Assembly (NCBI GenBank): GCA_947488435.1
Contig: CANKZG010000003.1
Span: 124,001-188,000 of the forward strand
Length of the DNA stretch: 64,000 nt
Direction: 5' to 3'
Source of the DNA: an uncultured Flavobacteriaceae bacterium
Lineage (GTDB): Bacteria > Bacteroidota > Bacteroidia > Flavobacteriales > Flavobacteriaceae
The translations under genes and the position numbers were made by a program. Shown one piece after another: positions 1 to 8,273 of the stretch. Position 1 is the first letter of the stretch. Every line of letters starts with the position of its first letter. The notes beneath the pieces were generated by a model, which was not told where the DNA came from, searched no databases, and worked only from the letters and a program-made list of their open reading frames with translations.

Positions 1-2283
1 TGAAGGCGGTAATACAACCTCTAAATCGTTCTGTGGAGCACTCTCAGGTCCTCCATTAATATTAAAAGTATAGTTATTGGCAAAGCCATCAATAAGGAAA
101 GTTCCTGTACCATCAGAAGCACCATTACAAACACGCAAGTCTCCTCCAGATCGCACACGAGCTCGTATTGAACTTATTACTGCAGGCGTAAAGCTTTCCG
201 TATACATACAGCCATTAGCATCGGTAATTCTAAATTCGTAAGATGTATTTGTATTTAAGCCTGTGAAGGTGTCATTTCCGCCATTATTAACACTTACAGG
301 GTTTATAATTTCGTACAAAACAATAGCAGCATTTGCCGTAGGTGTTAACTGTACATCGGTAGTACCGCTTGCACAATTGATATTACTTTGTGCAAAATCA
401 AGATCAGTAGGTGGATCTACGTCCAATATTGTTATTGGTGTTAAATCTAATTGACAGCCTCCGTCATCTCTAATAATAGGAGTATAGGTCCCTGGAGCAA
501 GATTTGTATAGGTAGTCTGTGTACTGAAGTTTGAAGGGGCTCCACCGGAAATACTAAACTCATAACCGCTTCCAGAACCACCAGAAAATGGGCCTTGAAA
601 TTCAATAACTCCACCATCTACACCGCCAGACGCATTACAAGTTCTATCAGATAGTTTCACAGCTGTACCAACAATAACATCAGTTGTAGTTACGGTAATT
701 GAACTTGGTAAATCAAAAATACAATCAAACCCTCCTTGCTGATAACGTACTTGAATAGTATTATAAGTACCAGCTGGAACTGAAAGCAAAGGCGCTGAAC
801 TCCATGGATCGGAAGGTTGCGCTCTAAACGATAAATTATATCCTTTAGCATCAACCACGGTGATATCTAATTTAGCTCCGCCATTAGTACAAGTCCCATC
901 TATTCCCGCAACGGTAACATCGGGAGGTGTTAATTCCTCCACATTTGCTGAAGCCGTTATTGTACATCCATTCGCATCAGTAATTAAAAAGTCATAAGTT
1001 CCCGGACTTGTTACGTTGTATGTTGTGTCTGCGGTGTATGAGCCGCTAGAAGAACCCCCATCGCTCACCGTAAAGGTATATGGAGGATTACCTCCTGAGG
1101 TTCGTACGATAATATCCACGTCGGTAACATTACATCCAAAACTATTATTTACCTCGGTGGAGGCAGCTAATGCTACTAAGCCATCCCCGATAATAATAGG
1201 GTTTCCATTGATATCAATATCTTGTCTTGGCGGAAGTATTCCATTAGCTGGATCTCCATTACACTGCTGTGTTTCTACCTGAACACCATAAGTCCCAAAA
1301 CCAACAGCGCTAAATGTATAGGTGTCACTTGCAATAAATGAAGTAAATTCTTGAGGCACTCCCGAAGCATCCAATAAAGTATATTTATAGGGTCCAGGCA
1401 CATTATTAACCTGCACGTCAATACTTCCAGTATCGCCAAAACATTGCGCATCTGTAAAGGTAAGTGCAATATCAATATCCTGTTGTTCTATTACAATGGG
1501 TTCGTACGGATACTCGCAGGTATTTGCAGTATTCTGTAAACGTGCTCTTACAATATATGTTCCCGGTAAAAGTCCATCGAAAATTGCACCTTGCCATGGT
1601 CCAAACCCAGAACCGTCATCAATACTATACTCATAGGCACTTGAAAGATTGGTTACTTGGATTCTTCCGGGCACACCGCAGATAAAATCTCTTTTAATGG
1701 TTGTTTGTGTTATGGTACTTTTCTTAACCTTAAAATAACTATATGCTCCACTATTTACACGCACTCTAAATTCAGCGCCCGTTGAAGCGTTTATGGTACT
1801 GGCATCTAAATTGAAGGTGGCTGTTGTTGCTACAGTAGTCCAACAAGAATTTGTAGTATCAGGACAGTCTTCATCAACATCAAAGCTACATCCACCTCCA
1901 GCGTTGAACTGTTGCCACTCATAACTTGATCCACTCTGACTCAAACTTATGGTTCTATCATCAAAATCACCACATAAGTTAAATCGAGCTACTGTACTTC
2001 CATCATTACTACAAGCAACCTCTTCATCGGCGCCTTGAATAATAGTCATAAAAAGAAAAGCACTATCAAGACCTGCTGCTTCTTTTGTAGAGTTTTTGGA
2101 GTGAACTATTGCAGGGGATACTATACCAACCGCTTCTTTTTTTGAAGTGGCTTCTCGTATTACTTCCGTAAATTCCGAGATTAAATGGTAAACTTTTGTA
2201 TTTGCAACTGCTGAAGTGCCAAAAATTGAGAGCACAATCAAAAGCACAGCATACAAAAGACGCCTTGTTTTTTTTTGGAGCAT
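1..2283 (-). CDS. Secreted SprB-like repeat protein, probably a T9SS substrate (C-terminus beyond window)
   Basis: The frame is open from an ATG at 2283 to the window edge (761 codons, no stop), so the C-terminus is missing. The start MLQKKTRRLLYAVLLIVLSIFG is a signal peptide (hydrophobic core about residues 8-24). The rest is Ser/Thr/Gly-rich with regularly placed cysteines and repeated beta-rich modules. The phrase ITDANGC recurs at residues 434-440 and 686-692, and a related IRDDGGC lies between them. This is the look of SprB-repeat or PKD/Ig-like modules in flavobacterial cell-surface proteins. By analogy with that family I infer export by the type IX secretion system and a gliding-associated C-terminal sorting domain, but that part is not visible. 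An adhesin or extracellular polymer-binding role is inference. The gene is divergent from the sugar dehydrogenase gene across 139 bases. I see no clear TAnnTTTG element for it. Confidence 0.85.
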   Translation of the reverse strand, partial: MLQKKTRRLLYAVLLIVLSIFGTSAVANTKVYHLISEFTEVIREATSKKEAVGIVSPAIVHSKNSTKEAAGLDSAFLFMTIIQGADEEVACSNDGSTVARFNLCGDFDDRTISLSQSGSSYEWQQFNAGGGCSFDVDEDCPDTTNSCWTTVATTATFNLDASTINASTGAEFRVRVNSGAYSYFKVKKSTITQTTIKRDFICGVPGRIQVTNLSSAYEYSIDDGSGFGPWQGAIFDGLLPGTYIVRARLQNTANTCEYPYEPIVIEQQDIDIALTFTDAQCFGDTGSIDVQVNNVPGPYKYTLLDASGVPQEFTSFIASDTYTFSAVGFGTYGVQVETQQCNGDPANGILPPRQDIDINGNPIIIGDGLVALAASTEVNNSFGCNVTDVDIIVRTSGGNPPYTFTVSDGGSSSGSYTADTTYNVTSPGTYDFLITDANGCTITASANVEELTPPDVTVAGIDGTCTNGGAKLDITVVDAKGYNLSFRAQPSDPWSSAPLLSVPAGTYNTIQVRYQQGGFDCIFDLPSSITVTTTDVIVGTAVKLSDRTCNASGGVDGGVIEFQGPFSGGSGSGYEFSISGGAPSNFSTQTTYTNLAPGTYTPIIRDDGGCQLDLTPITILDVDPPTDLDFAQSNINCASGTTDVQLTPTANAAIVLYEIINPVSVNNGGNDTFTGLNTNTSYEFRITDANGCMYTESFTPAVISSIRARVRSGGDLRVCNGASDGTGTFLIDGFANNYTFNINGGPESAPQNDLEVVLPPS

Positions 2284-2422
2284 AGGTTAAGTCGCATTTG
2301 GTCGAGAAGGTTAAGATTTGGGATCAGAAACTTTCTCTAGTGTAATTATTTAAACTTATAAAATTCTATTTATTTTTATACTTATATAATTCCCACCTAA
2401 TATTAATTTCGAACGTGAAAAT

Positions 2423-3544
2423 ATGAAAATTAGTGTTGTATGTACCTATTTATTCGTTGTAATGACATCGCTGTCATGTGCGCAAGAGCATAAAAATCAG
2501 GCAAAAGTCCAGGAAAACCAGGATTTCATCGTTGAAATGCATGTTGATAATTTAATTAACCCTTGGGGCATGGTTTTCCTTCCAAATGGGGGATTATTGA
2601 TTTCTGAAAAATCTGGGGAGTTACTCCTTTTTAAGGACGGAAAAAAAGTAGTTATTGGGAATTTACCTGAAATTTATGTCAGAGGTCAAGGGGGTTTTTT
2701 AGATTTGGAATTACATCCAGATTATGCCAATAATGGATGGTTGTATTTTTCATTTGCTTCTTCAGAAGGAGAAGGAAAAGGTGGAAATACGGCTATTATG
2801 AGAGCAAAGTTGAAAAACAACACTTTAGTAGAAAAACAATTGCTATACAAGGCAACTCCTAATACTACTAAAGTTCAACATTTTGGGTCTAGATTAGAAT
2901 TTGATAACGAAGGTTATTTATATTTTTCTATTGGAGATCGTGGAAATAGAGATGTAAATCCACAAGATATCACTAGAGATGGTGGAAAAATATACCGTAT
3001 TCTTGATGATGGTCGTATTCCCAATGACAATCCTTTTATTAATGAAAAAAATGCAAAGAAGGCTATTTTCAGTTATGGGCATCGCAATCCGCAGGGTTTG
3101 GTAAAACATCCGGAAACTGGAGCTATTTGGGATCATGAACATGGACCTCGCGGTGGCGACGAAATTAATATTTTAAAGAAGGGAAAAAATTACGGATGGC
3201 CTGTAGTCACGTATGGTATAAATTATAGCGGAACGCCCATTACCAATAAAACCAGTTTGGCCGGAATGGAACAGCCTTTGCACTATTGGGTTCCCTCAAT
3301 TGCCCCTAGCGGAATGACTTTTGTAACATCAAATAAATATCCCAATTGGAAAGGAAACTTATTGGTAGGCTCACTTTCTTTCCAATATTTGGAGCGTTTA
3401 ATTTTAGAAAATAAGAAGGTGGTTTATCGGGAAAAGTTGTTAGAAAACATGGGGCGTGTTCGTAATGTACGTCAAGGACCTGATGGCTATATTTATGTGG
3501 CTATTGAAAGAAAAGGAATTTACAAATTAATCCCTAAAGGGTGA
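2423..3544 (+). CDS. PQQ-dependent sugar dehydrogenase-like (GSDH) lipoprotein
   Basis: A 373-residue protein of the glucose/sorbosone dehydrogenase beta-propeller family. The N-terminus ends in a lipobox-like TSLSC (Cys19), so it is probably a lipoprotein facing the periplasm or cell surface. Family landmarks are visible in order: NPWGMVFLPNG (46-56), GQGGFLDLELHPDY (88-101), HFGSRLEFD (153-161, containing the position of the family's catalytic His), GDRG (171-174) and the YGHRNPQGL and HGPRGGDEIN blocks. By family it would oxidise an aldose or similar polyol with PQQ; the actual substrate is unknown, and many homologues are uncharacterised. It stands alone and converges on murQ with a 34-base gap. 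The ATG at 2423 gives the complete signal sequence. Confidence 0.88.
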   Translation: MKISVVCTYLFVVMTSLSCAQEHKNQAKVQENQDFIVEMHVDNLINPWGMVFLPNGGLLISEKSGELLLFKDGKKVVIGNLPEIYVRGQGGFLDLELHPDYANNGWLYFSFASSEGEGKGGNTAIMRAKLKNNTLVEKQLLYKATPNTTKVQHFGSRLEFDNEGYLYFSIGDRGNRDVNPQDITRDGGKIYRILDDGRIPNDNPFINEKNAKKAIFSYGHRNPQGLVKHPETGAIWDHEHGPRGGDEINILKKGKNYGWPVVTYGINYSGTPITNKTSLAGMEQPLHYWVPSIAPSGMTFVTSNKYPNWKGNLLVGSLSFQYLERLILENKKVVYREKLLENMGRVRNVRQGPDGYIYVAIERKGIYKLIPKG

Positions 3545-3578
3545 TCCGGATCTAAGTTAATAATATCGTATTCCTTTT

Positions 3579-4394
3579 TTAACCGGTATAAGCATCTATT
3601 GCCTTCTTTACAGAACCGTGTTTTTTAAGTAAGGCTTGCGCTTTATCATAGTTCAGTCCCAATTCTTCTACCAAGTAACGGGTACCGCGATCTACTAATT
3701 TGGTATTACTTAATTGCATGTTTATCATTTTATTCCCTTTCACTCTTCCAACTTTAATCATCAATGCTGTAGAGATCATATTTAATACTAATTTTTGAGA
3801 TGTGCCACTTTTCATTCGAGTACTACCAGTGACAAACTCGGGACCTACATTTACTGCAATTTGTATGGTCGCTGCAAGTGCCAAAGGGGAACCTGGATTA
3901 TTCGTAATACAAGCCGTGAGAACGTCATTCGCATTGGCAGTTTCAATGCCACCAATAACATAAGGCGTTGTTCCTGAAGCGGCAATACCCACTACCGTAT
4001 CCAAACTATTAATATCATATGCCTGTAGGTCTTTCCAAGCCTGTTTGCTATTATCTTCCGCAAACTCCACCGCTTTTCGAATTGCAGTATCTCCACCTGC
4101 AATCAATCCTACTACCCGATCAAACGGCATTCCAAAAGTTGGTGGTATTTCCGATGCATCTAAAATTCCTAATCTACCACTTGTTCCTGCCCCTATATAA
4201 AAAAGCCGCCCCCCTTTAGTAAAACGAGGAATAATAGCATCAACAAGTTTTGTGATTTCGGGAATACACGCATGAACCGCCTCAGCCACTTTTTGATCTT
4301 CAGCATTCATCTTTTTTAAAAGGGAAAGCGTATCCATTTCTTCCAAATGGTCATAATGCGAAGGAGTTTCTGTAATTTTAATATAATCCGACAT
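3579..4394 (-). CDS. murQ: N-acetylmuramic acid 6-phosphate etherase
   Basis: MurQ cleaves the D-lactyl ether of MurNAc-6-phosphate to give GlcNAc-6-phosphate and D-lactate in the cytoplasm, the committed step in reusing wall-derived muramic acid. The 271-residue protein has the SIS sugar-phosphate fold: GAGTSGRLGILDASEIPPT (residues 68-86, with Glu82 matching the catalytic Glu of the family), IAASGTTPYVIGG and STRMKSGTSQKLVLN. It is slightly shorter than the enterobacterial protein (about 298 residues) but has all core motifs. The gene starts two bases after the regulator stop, so both are probably transcribed from the deoR promoter at 5179-5186. Its substrate is made by AnmK, encoded at the far end of the divergent operon. 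Confidence 0.96.
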   Translation of the reverse strand: MSDYIKITETPSHYDHLEEMDTLSLLKKMNAEDQKVAEAVHACIPEITKLVDAIIPRFTKGGRLFYIGAGTSGRLGILDASEIPPTFGMPFDRVVGLIAGGDTAIRKAVEFAEDNSKQAWKDLQAYDINSLDTVVGIAASGTTPYVIGGIETANANDVLTACITNNPGSPLALAATIQIAVNVGPEFVTGSTRMKSGTSQKLVLNMISTALMIKVGRVKGNKMINMQLSNTKLVDRGTRYLVEELGLNYDKAQALLKKHGSVKKAIDAYTG

Positions 4395-4396
4395 AT

Positions 4397-5146
4397 TTAT
4401 AGCAACTGTATATCCTGGTTTTTAAAGGAAATGAGAGCGTTATTATCAGGGTCTAGCTCTGTAATCATAGTGTTGATTGCACTTACGTCACAGGTTTTAT
4501 ACCGGTGATTTGAATTTAATTTTTCTGAAATTGATAAAAGAATTGTTTTTTTAGATGCCTTTATTACCGCCTTTTTCACCTGAACAATATCCCAATCAAA
4601 CTCTGTTAGACCGTATACGGCATCTACATAACCAGTGCCTATGAATCCGTAATCTACGGTAATTCCAGAAAGGTTATGCATAGCATTAGCTCCAATGGCA
4701 ATTTGTGCATCACGAGACAGCTGTCCGCCAATAAATATTACTTGAATATTAGGCTTTGTTAACAATTCCAGAGCAACTGGCAAACTTAAGGTAAAACAAG
4801 TAAGCTGCAACTCATGTGGTATTGCTCGTGCTAATTCTACACAAGTGGTTCCGCCATCGATGAGCAATACACTTCCTTCTTTTAATAAACTTACTGCTTT
4901 TTCGGCAATCTTGGTTTTCTCTTCAATTGCATAAATATTCTGATTCTTAGGATTAAAATTGACGAAGCCCAACGATATTGCCCCACCATGTACTTTTCGC
5001 AGTTTCTGCTCCGCATCCAATTCTTTTACATCGCGACGAATAGTATCAATAGAGACATCTAATGATTCAGCAATGTCGGTTAACAATACCCTATTGTGTA
5101 ATGCAACTTCATTTAATATAACACGAAAACGCTCCTCTTTTAACAT
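4397..5146 (-). CDS. DeoR/GlpR-family transcriptional regulator of the amino-sugar locus
   Basis: A 249-residue regulator with an N-terminal winged helix-turn-helix (about 6-57; LLTDIAESLDVSIDTIRRDV is the DeoR signature) and a C-terminal sugar-phosphate sensing domain (DGGTTCVELARAI, IGTGYVD, SISEKL). DeoR-family proteins normally repress sugar-catabolic operons and release DNA on binding a phosphorylated sugar. Its position between murQ and the divergent nagB operon makes it the likely local regulator, with GlcNAc-6-P, GlcN-6-P or MurNAc-6-P as plausible effectors (inference). The intergenic DNA holds an inverted repeat and two palindromes that could be its operator. The start at ATG 5146 is 32 bases after a TAnnTTTG element on the same strand. 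Confidence 0.92.
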   Translation of the reverse strand: MLKEERFRVILNEVALHNRVLLTDIAESLDVSIDTIRRDVKELDAEQKLRKVHGGAISLGFVNFNPKNQNIYAIEEKTKIAEKAVSLLKEGSVLLIDGGTTCVELARAIPHELQLTCFTLSLPVALELLTKPNIQVIFIGGQLSRDAQIAIGANAMHNLSGITVDYGFIGTGYVDAVYGLTEFDWDIVQVKKAVIKASKKTILLSISEKLNSNHRYKTCDVSAINTMITELDPDNNALISFKNQDIQLL

Positions 5147-5178
5147 GATTCAAAACCCTATATCTATATAAACGATTG

Positions 5179-5186
5179 CAAAGATA
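5179..5186 (-). promoter_or_regulatory. -7 promoter element for deoR-murQ
   Basis: Minus-strand TATCTTTG matches the Bacteroidota -7 consensus TAnnTTTG and lies 32 bases upstream of the deoR start. No clean TTG -33 element is seen at the usual distance; the left arm of the inverted repeat lies there instead. Confidence 0.6.
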
Positions 5187-5201
5187 CTAAAATAATACAG
5201 A

Positions 5202-5280
5202 TTGCTGTTTTTTACCGTTTCATGTTATTAAATTATTAAATATTGCAATTTATTGCAATATAAAAAGCAAAAAACAGCAA
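5202..5280. promoter_or_regulatory. Candidate operator: 12-bp inverted repeat between divergent promoters
   Basis: TTGCTGTTTTTT at 5202-5213 is repeated perfectly inverted as AAAAAACAGCAA at 5269-5280. The arms sit roughly 16-27 bases upstream of the two outward-facing TAnnTTTG elements (5186-5179 minus and 5299-5306 plus), where RNA polymerase would contact the -33 regions. This symmetry suggests that one regulator controls both transcription units, with the encoded DeoR protein as the obvious candidate. Binding is inferred. Confidence 0.55.
5242..5259. repeat. Two phased ATTGCAAT palindromes
   Basis: The perfect 8-bp palindrome ATTGCAAT occurs at 5242-5249 and again at 5252-5259, exactly 10 bp (one helical turn) apart, between the arms of the inverted repeat. 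Further ATTGCAAA-type sequences occur at 5174-5181 and 5335-5342. They may be part of the same operator system. Confidence 0.6.
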
Positions 5281-5298
5281 ATATATATATTTTTTGCA

Positions 5299-5306
5299 TA
5301 CATTTG
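5299..5306 (+). promoter_or_regulatory. -7 promoter element for the nagB-anmK operon
   Basis: TACATTTG matches TAnnTTTG and lies 39 bases upstream of the nagB ATG (5346). There is no good TTG -33 element at the expected place; the right arm of the inverted repeat lies there instead. Confidence 0.6.
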
Positions 5307-5345
5307 CAGTTCAAATAGATCATTATTACTTTAAAATTGCAAAAA

Positions 5346-7289
5346 ATGGTAACTGAGCAAAATACTTTAAGTATCCCAACGGATGAAGCCTCTCGAAAAT
5401 TTGAGAAAATTTCAACTGTGATACATGAAAATTCGGAACAGGCTTCACATTATGTCGCTACCGAAATTGTGAATCTAATTAAGCAACGACAAAAACAAGG
5501 TAAGAAACTGGTTTTAGGTTTGGCAACGGGTTCTACGCCAACAAAAGTTTACGATTACCTTGTTCAGTTTCATAGAGAAGGGTTGAGCTTCAAAAATGTA
5601 ATAACATTTAATTTGGATGAGTACTTTCCTATGCAACCGGATTCAATTCATAGTTACGTTCGTTTTATGAACGAACATCTTTTTGACCATATCGATATTC
5701 CTGCCGAAAATATAAATATCCCAAAAGGAGATCTTAGCAAGGAAGATGTTCGCGAGTTTTGTCAGAATTACGAACAAAAAATTAGCGATGCCGGAGGAAT
5801 AGATATTCAGGTACTCGGTATTGGTAGAACCGGACATATCGGTTTTAATGAACCAGGGTCTTCAATAAAAAGTAAAACCCGCTTGGTGCGTCTAGATCGT
5901 GTAACACGATTGGATGCTGCAAGTGATTTCTTTGGTTTAGAAAATGTTCCTTCCAGAGCTATAACCATGGGGGTGGGAACTATTATGGAGGCTAAACGCA
6001 TTATTTTAATGGCTTGGGGTGAAGGAAAAGCCAATATTATAAGACAGGCAGCTGAAGGACCCATCAGAGAATCTGTACCTGCTACCTTCCTGCAACAACA
6101 TACGAATTGTGATTTTATAATCGATCATGCCGCAAGTTCTGCACTTACCAGAGTATCAACGCCATGGTTAGTTAGCGATTGTGAATGGAATGAGAGTCTA
6201 ATTAAAAAAGCAACTATTTGGTTATCTGAAAAATTAGAAAAAGCGATCTTAAAACTTACCAATGAAGATTACAATGAGTATGGAATGGGGAGTCTTATTG
6301 CCGAAATTGGCTCTGCAGAACATATTAATTTAATTGTATTTAATCAATTGCAACGCACTATAACCGGTTGGCCTGGCGGAAAACCTCAAGCTGACGATAG
6401 TTCTAGACCCGAAAGACGTTATCCTTTTCCAAAAAAATCGCTCATTTTTAGCCCACATCCAGATGACGACGTAATTTCTATGGGAGGTACGCTGTTACGA
6501 TTGGTAGATCAGGGTCATGAAGTTCATGTAGCCTATCAAACTTCAGGAAATATTGCGGTATTTGATGACGAAGTAATACGCTTCTTAGATTTTGCTTTAG
6601 ATGCGCAACCGAATAACCAAGCGCTACAAGAACAGGTGAAAAAGGTTAGAAAATTTCTTCAGAACAAAAAACCAGGAGAAGTAGATAGCGCTGAGATACA
6701 AAAATTTAAAGGGCTTATTCGAAAGGGCGAGGCATTGTCGGCATGTAGATATTGTGGTGTTGATGAAAAAAACGCGCACTTTCAAAATCTACCTTTTTAT
6801 GAAACGGGTACTGTAAAGAAGAAACCGTATTCCGAAGCGGATGTAAAAATCACCTATGATTTGCTGCAAAAAGTTAAACCGCATCAAATCTTTGCTGCGG
6901 GAGATTTGTCGGATCCACATGGAACACACCGGGTATGTTTACAGGTTATTTATGCCGCTTTGGATCAATTTGTAGCTGAAAAAGCTGAATGGGTCAATGA
7001 CTGCTATGTGTGGCTATACCGTGGTGCATGGCAAGAATGGGATATTGCCGACATGGAAATGGCAGTACCTATTGGTCCAAAAGATATGACGCGAAAGAAA
7101 AATGCTATTTTTAAGCATCAATCTCAAAAGGATGCAGCCATGTTTCCTGGAAATGATGAGAGAGAGTTCTGGCAAAGGGCTGAACAGCGAAATACAGCGA
7201 CTGCTCGTAAATATAATGCCTTAGGGATGGCAGAATATGAAGCACTAGAAGGTTTTGTTCGTTATAAGTTTAATGTCACCTCAGAGTAA
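5346..7289 (+). CDS. nagB: Glucosamine-6-phosphate deaminase (NagB) fused to a PIG-L/LmbE deacetylase domain
   Basis: A 647-residue two-domain cytoplasmic protein. Residues about 20-270 are NagB/GlcN-6-P isomerase-like: LGLATGSTPTKVY (57-69), FNLDEYF (88-94, Asp91 aligned with the catalytic base) and GIGRTGHIGFNEP (158-170, His164 and Glu169 kept). The usual Asp two residues before that His is Thr162. Residues about 370-640 are PIG-L/LmbE-like with the zinc motif HPDDD and a late DPHGTHR. PIG-L proteins typically remove N-acetyl groups from GlcNAc compounds. NagB converts GlcN-6-P to fructose-6-P plus ammonia, so the fusion might join deacetylation and deamination (inference). This architecture is known in Bacteroidota, often annotated only as deaminase. 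ATG 5346 is preferred over a TTG nine bases upstream. First gene of the plus-strand operon. Confidence 0.9.
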   Translation: MVTEQNTLSIPTDEASRKFEKISTVIHENSEQASHYVATEIVNLIKQRQKQGKKLVLGLATGSTPTKVYDYLVQFHREGLSFKNVITFNLDEYFPMQPDSIHSYVRFMNEHLFDHIDIPAENINIPKGDLSKEDVREFCQNYEQKISDAGGIDIQVLGIGRTGHIGFNEPGSSIKSKTRLVRLDRVTRLDAASDFFGLENVPSRAITMGVGTIMEAKRIILMAWGEGKANIIRQAAEGPIRESVPATFLQQHTNCDFIIDHAASSALTRVSTPWLVSDCEWNESLIKKATIWLSEKLEKAILKLTNEDYNEYGMGSLIAEIGSAEHINLIVFNQLQRTITGWPGGKPQADDSSRPERRYPFPKKSLIFSPHPDDDVISMGGTLLRLVDQGHEVHVAYQTSGNIAVFDDEVIRFLDFALDAQPNNQALQEQVKKVRKFLQNKKPGEVDSAEIQKFKGLIRKGEALSACRYCGVDEKNAHFQNLPFYETGTVKKKPYSEADVKITYDLLQKVKPHQIFAAGDLSDPHGTHRVCLQVIYAALDQFVAEKAEWVNDCYVWLYRGAWQEWDIADMEMAVPIGPKDMTRKKNAIFKHQSQKDAAMFPGNDEREFWQRAEQRNTATARKYNALGMAEYEALEGFVRYKFNVTSE

Positions 7290-7307
7290 CCTAATACATA
7301 ATTCCAA

Positions 7308-8249
7308 ATGTATATTGCCGCAGCACAATTTGAGCCCAAAGATGGAGATAAAGACTATAATCTAGCGATTATAGAAAAGCTTGCGAAAAAAGCAAAATCT
7401 GAAGGTGCAGATGTGATTAGTTTTCACGAAATGTGTGTTACGGCATATACATTTACTAAAGACTTAAGTCGTGAGGAATTGACTGCCTTAGCCGAACCTA
7501 TCCCGGATGGAAAAAGTATTCAAAAGCTTATTCAAATCGCAGCAAGCTCCGATATTCCTATTTTGGCAGGTTTAGTTGAAAAGGAAGGAGAGGCACTTTA
7601 CAACACCTATGTATGTGTATCTAAAGATGGCGTTTTGGCAAAATATCGGAAATTACATCCATTTATAAGTGATTATATGTCGCCCGGAAATGACTATGTG
7701 ATTTTTGATCTTTTTGGATGGAAATGTAGTATTTTAATTTGCTATGACAATAATATTATTGAAAATGTAAGGGCAGTAAGTATTTTAGGTGCTGAAGTTA
7801 TTTTTGCTCCTCATGTTACCGGATGTACCCCTTCTGCAATGCCTGGAAGAGGGTTTGTTGATCATTCATTTTGGGAAAACCGTGTAAAGAATCCCAAAGC
7901 ACTTCGTTCAGAGTTTGATGGACCAAAAGGACGCGAATGGCTTATGCGCTGGTTGCCGGCAAGAGCTTATGATAATGGTCTTTACTATATTTTTACCAAT
8001 CCCATAGGCTATGACGGGACACATTTAAAAAACGGCAACGCGATGATCATCGATCCTTACGGAGAAGTTTTATCGGAGATCAAAAGTTTTGACGCTTGTA
8101 TTACCCTTGCTAAACTCACTAAAGATAAAATCCCGTTGTCTGGAGGGTACCGCTATAAAAATGCTAGAAGACCAGAAATATACGGTCATATATTAGGTAA
8201 AATGCATCAGCCAAAACTCAAACCTATATGGATGACTACCAAAAATTAA
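7308..8249 (+). CDS. Carbon-nitrogen hydrolase (nitrilase superfamily amidase)
   Basis: A 313-residue nitrilase-superfamily enzyme. The catalytic Glu-Lys-Cys triad is visible: Glu41 in SFHEMCVTAY, Lys115 in KYRKLHP and Cys145 in ILICYDN. These enzymes hydrolyse nitriles, amides or carbamoyl groups; the substrate cannot be read from the sequence. No signal peptide is present, so it acts in the cytoplasm. It lies 18 bases after nagB and 24 before the GHL10 gene within one operon. That context suggests a role in handling wall-derived amides or amino-sugar derivatives, which is inference. Confidence 0.92.
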   Translation: MYIAAAQFEPKDGDKDYNLAIIEKLAKKAKSEGADVISFHEMCVTAYTFTKDLSREELTALAEPIPDGKSIQKLIQIAASSDIPILAGLVEKEGEALYNTYVCVSKDGVLAKYRKLHPFISDYMSPGNDYVIFDLFGWKCSILICYDNNIIENVRAVSILGAEVIFAPHVTGCTPSAMPGRGFVDHSFWENRVKNPKALRSEFDGPKGREWLMRWLPARAYDNGLYYIFTNPIGYDGTHLKNGNAMIIDPYGEVLSEIKSFDACITLAKLTKDKIPLSGGYRYKNARRPEIYGHILGKMHQPKLKPIWMTTKN

Positions 8250-8273
8250 ATCTTTTGTAAATTAACACCATAG

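Noticed and set aside
5337-5345. TTG start nine bases upstream of the nagB ATG
   Set aside because: ATG 5346 is preferred; the extra residues add nothing recognisable.
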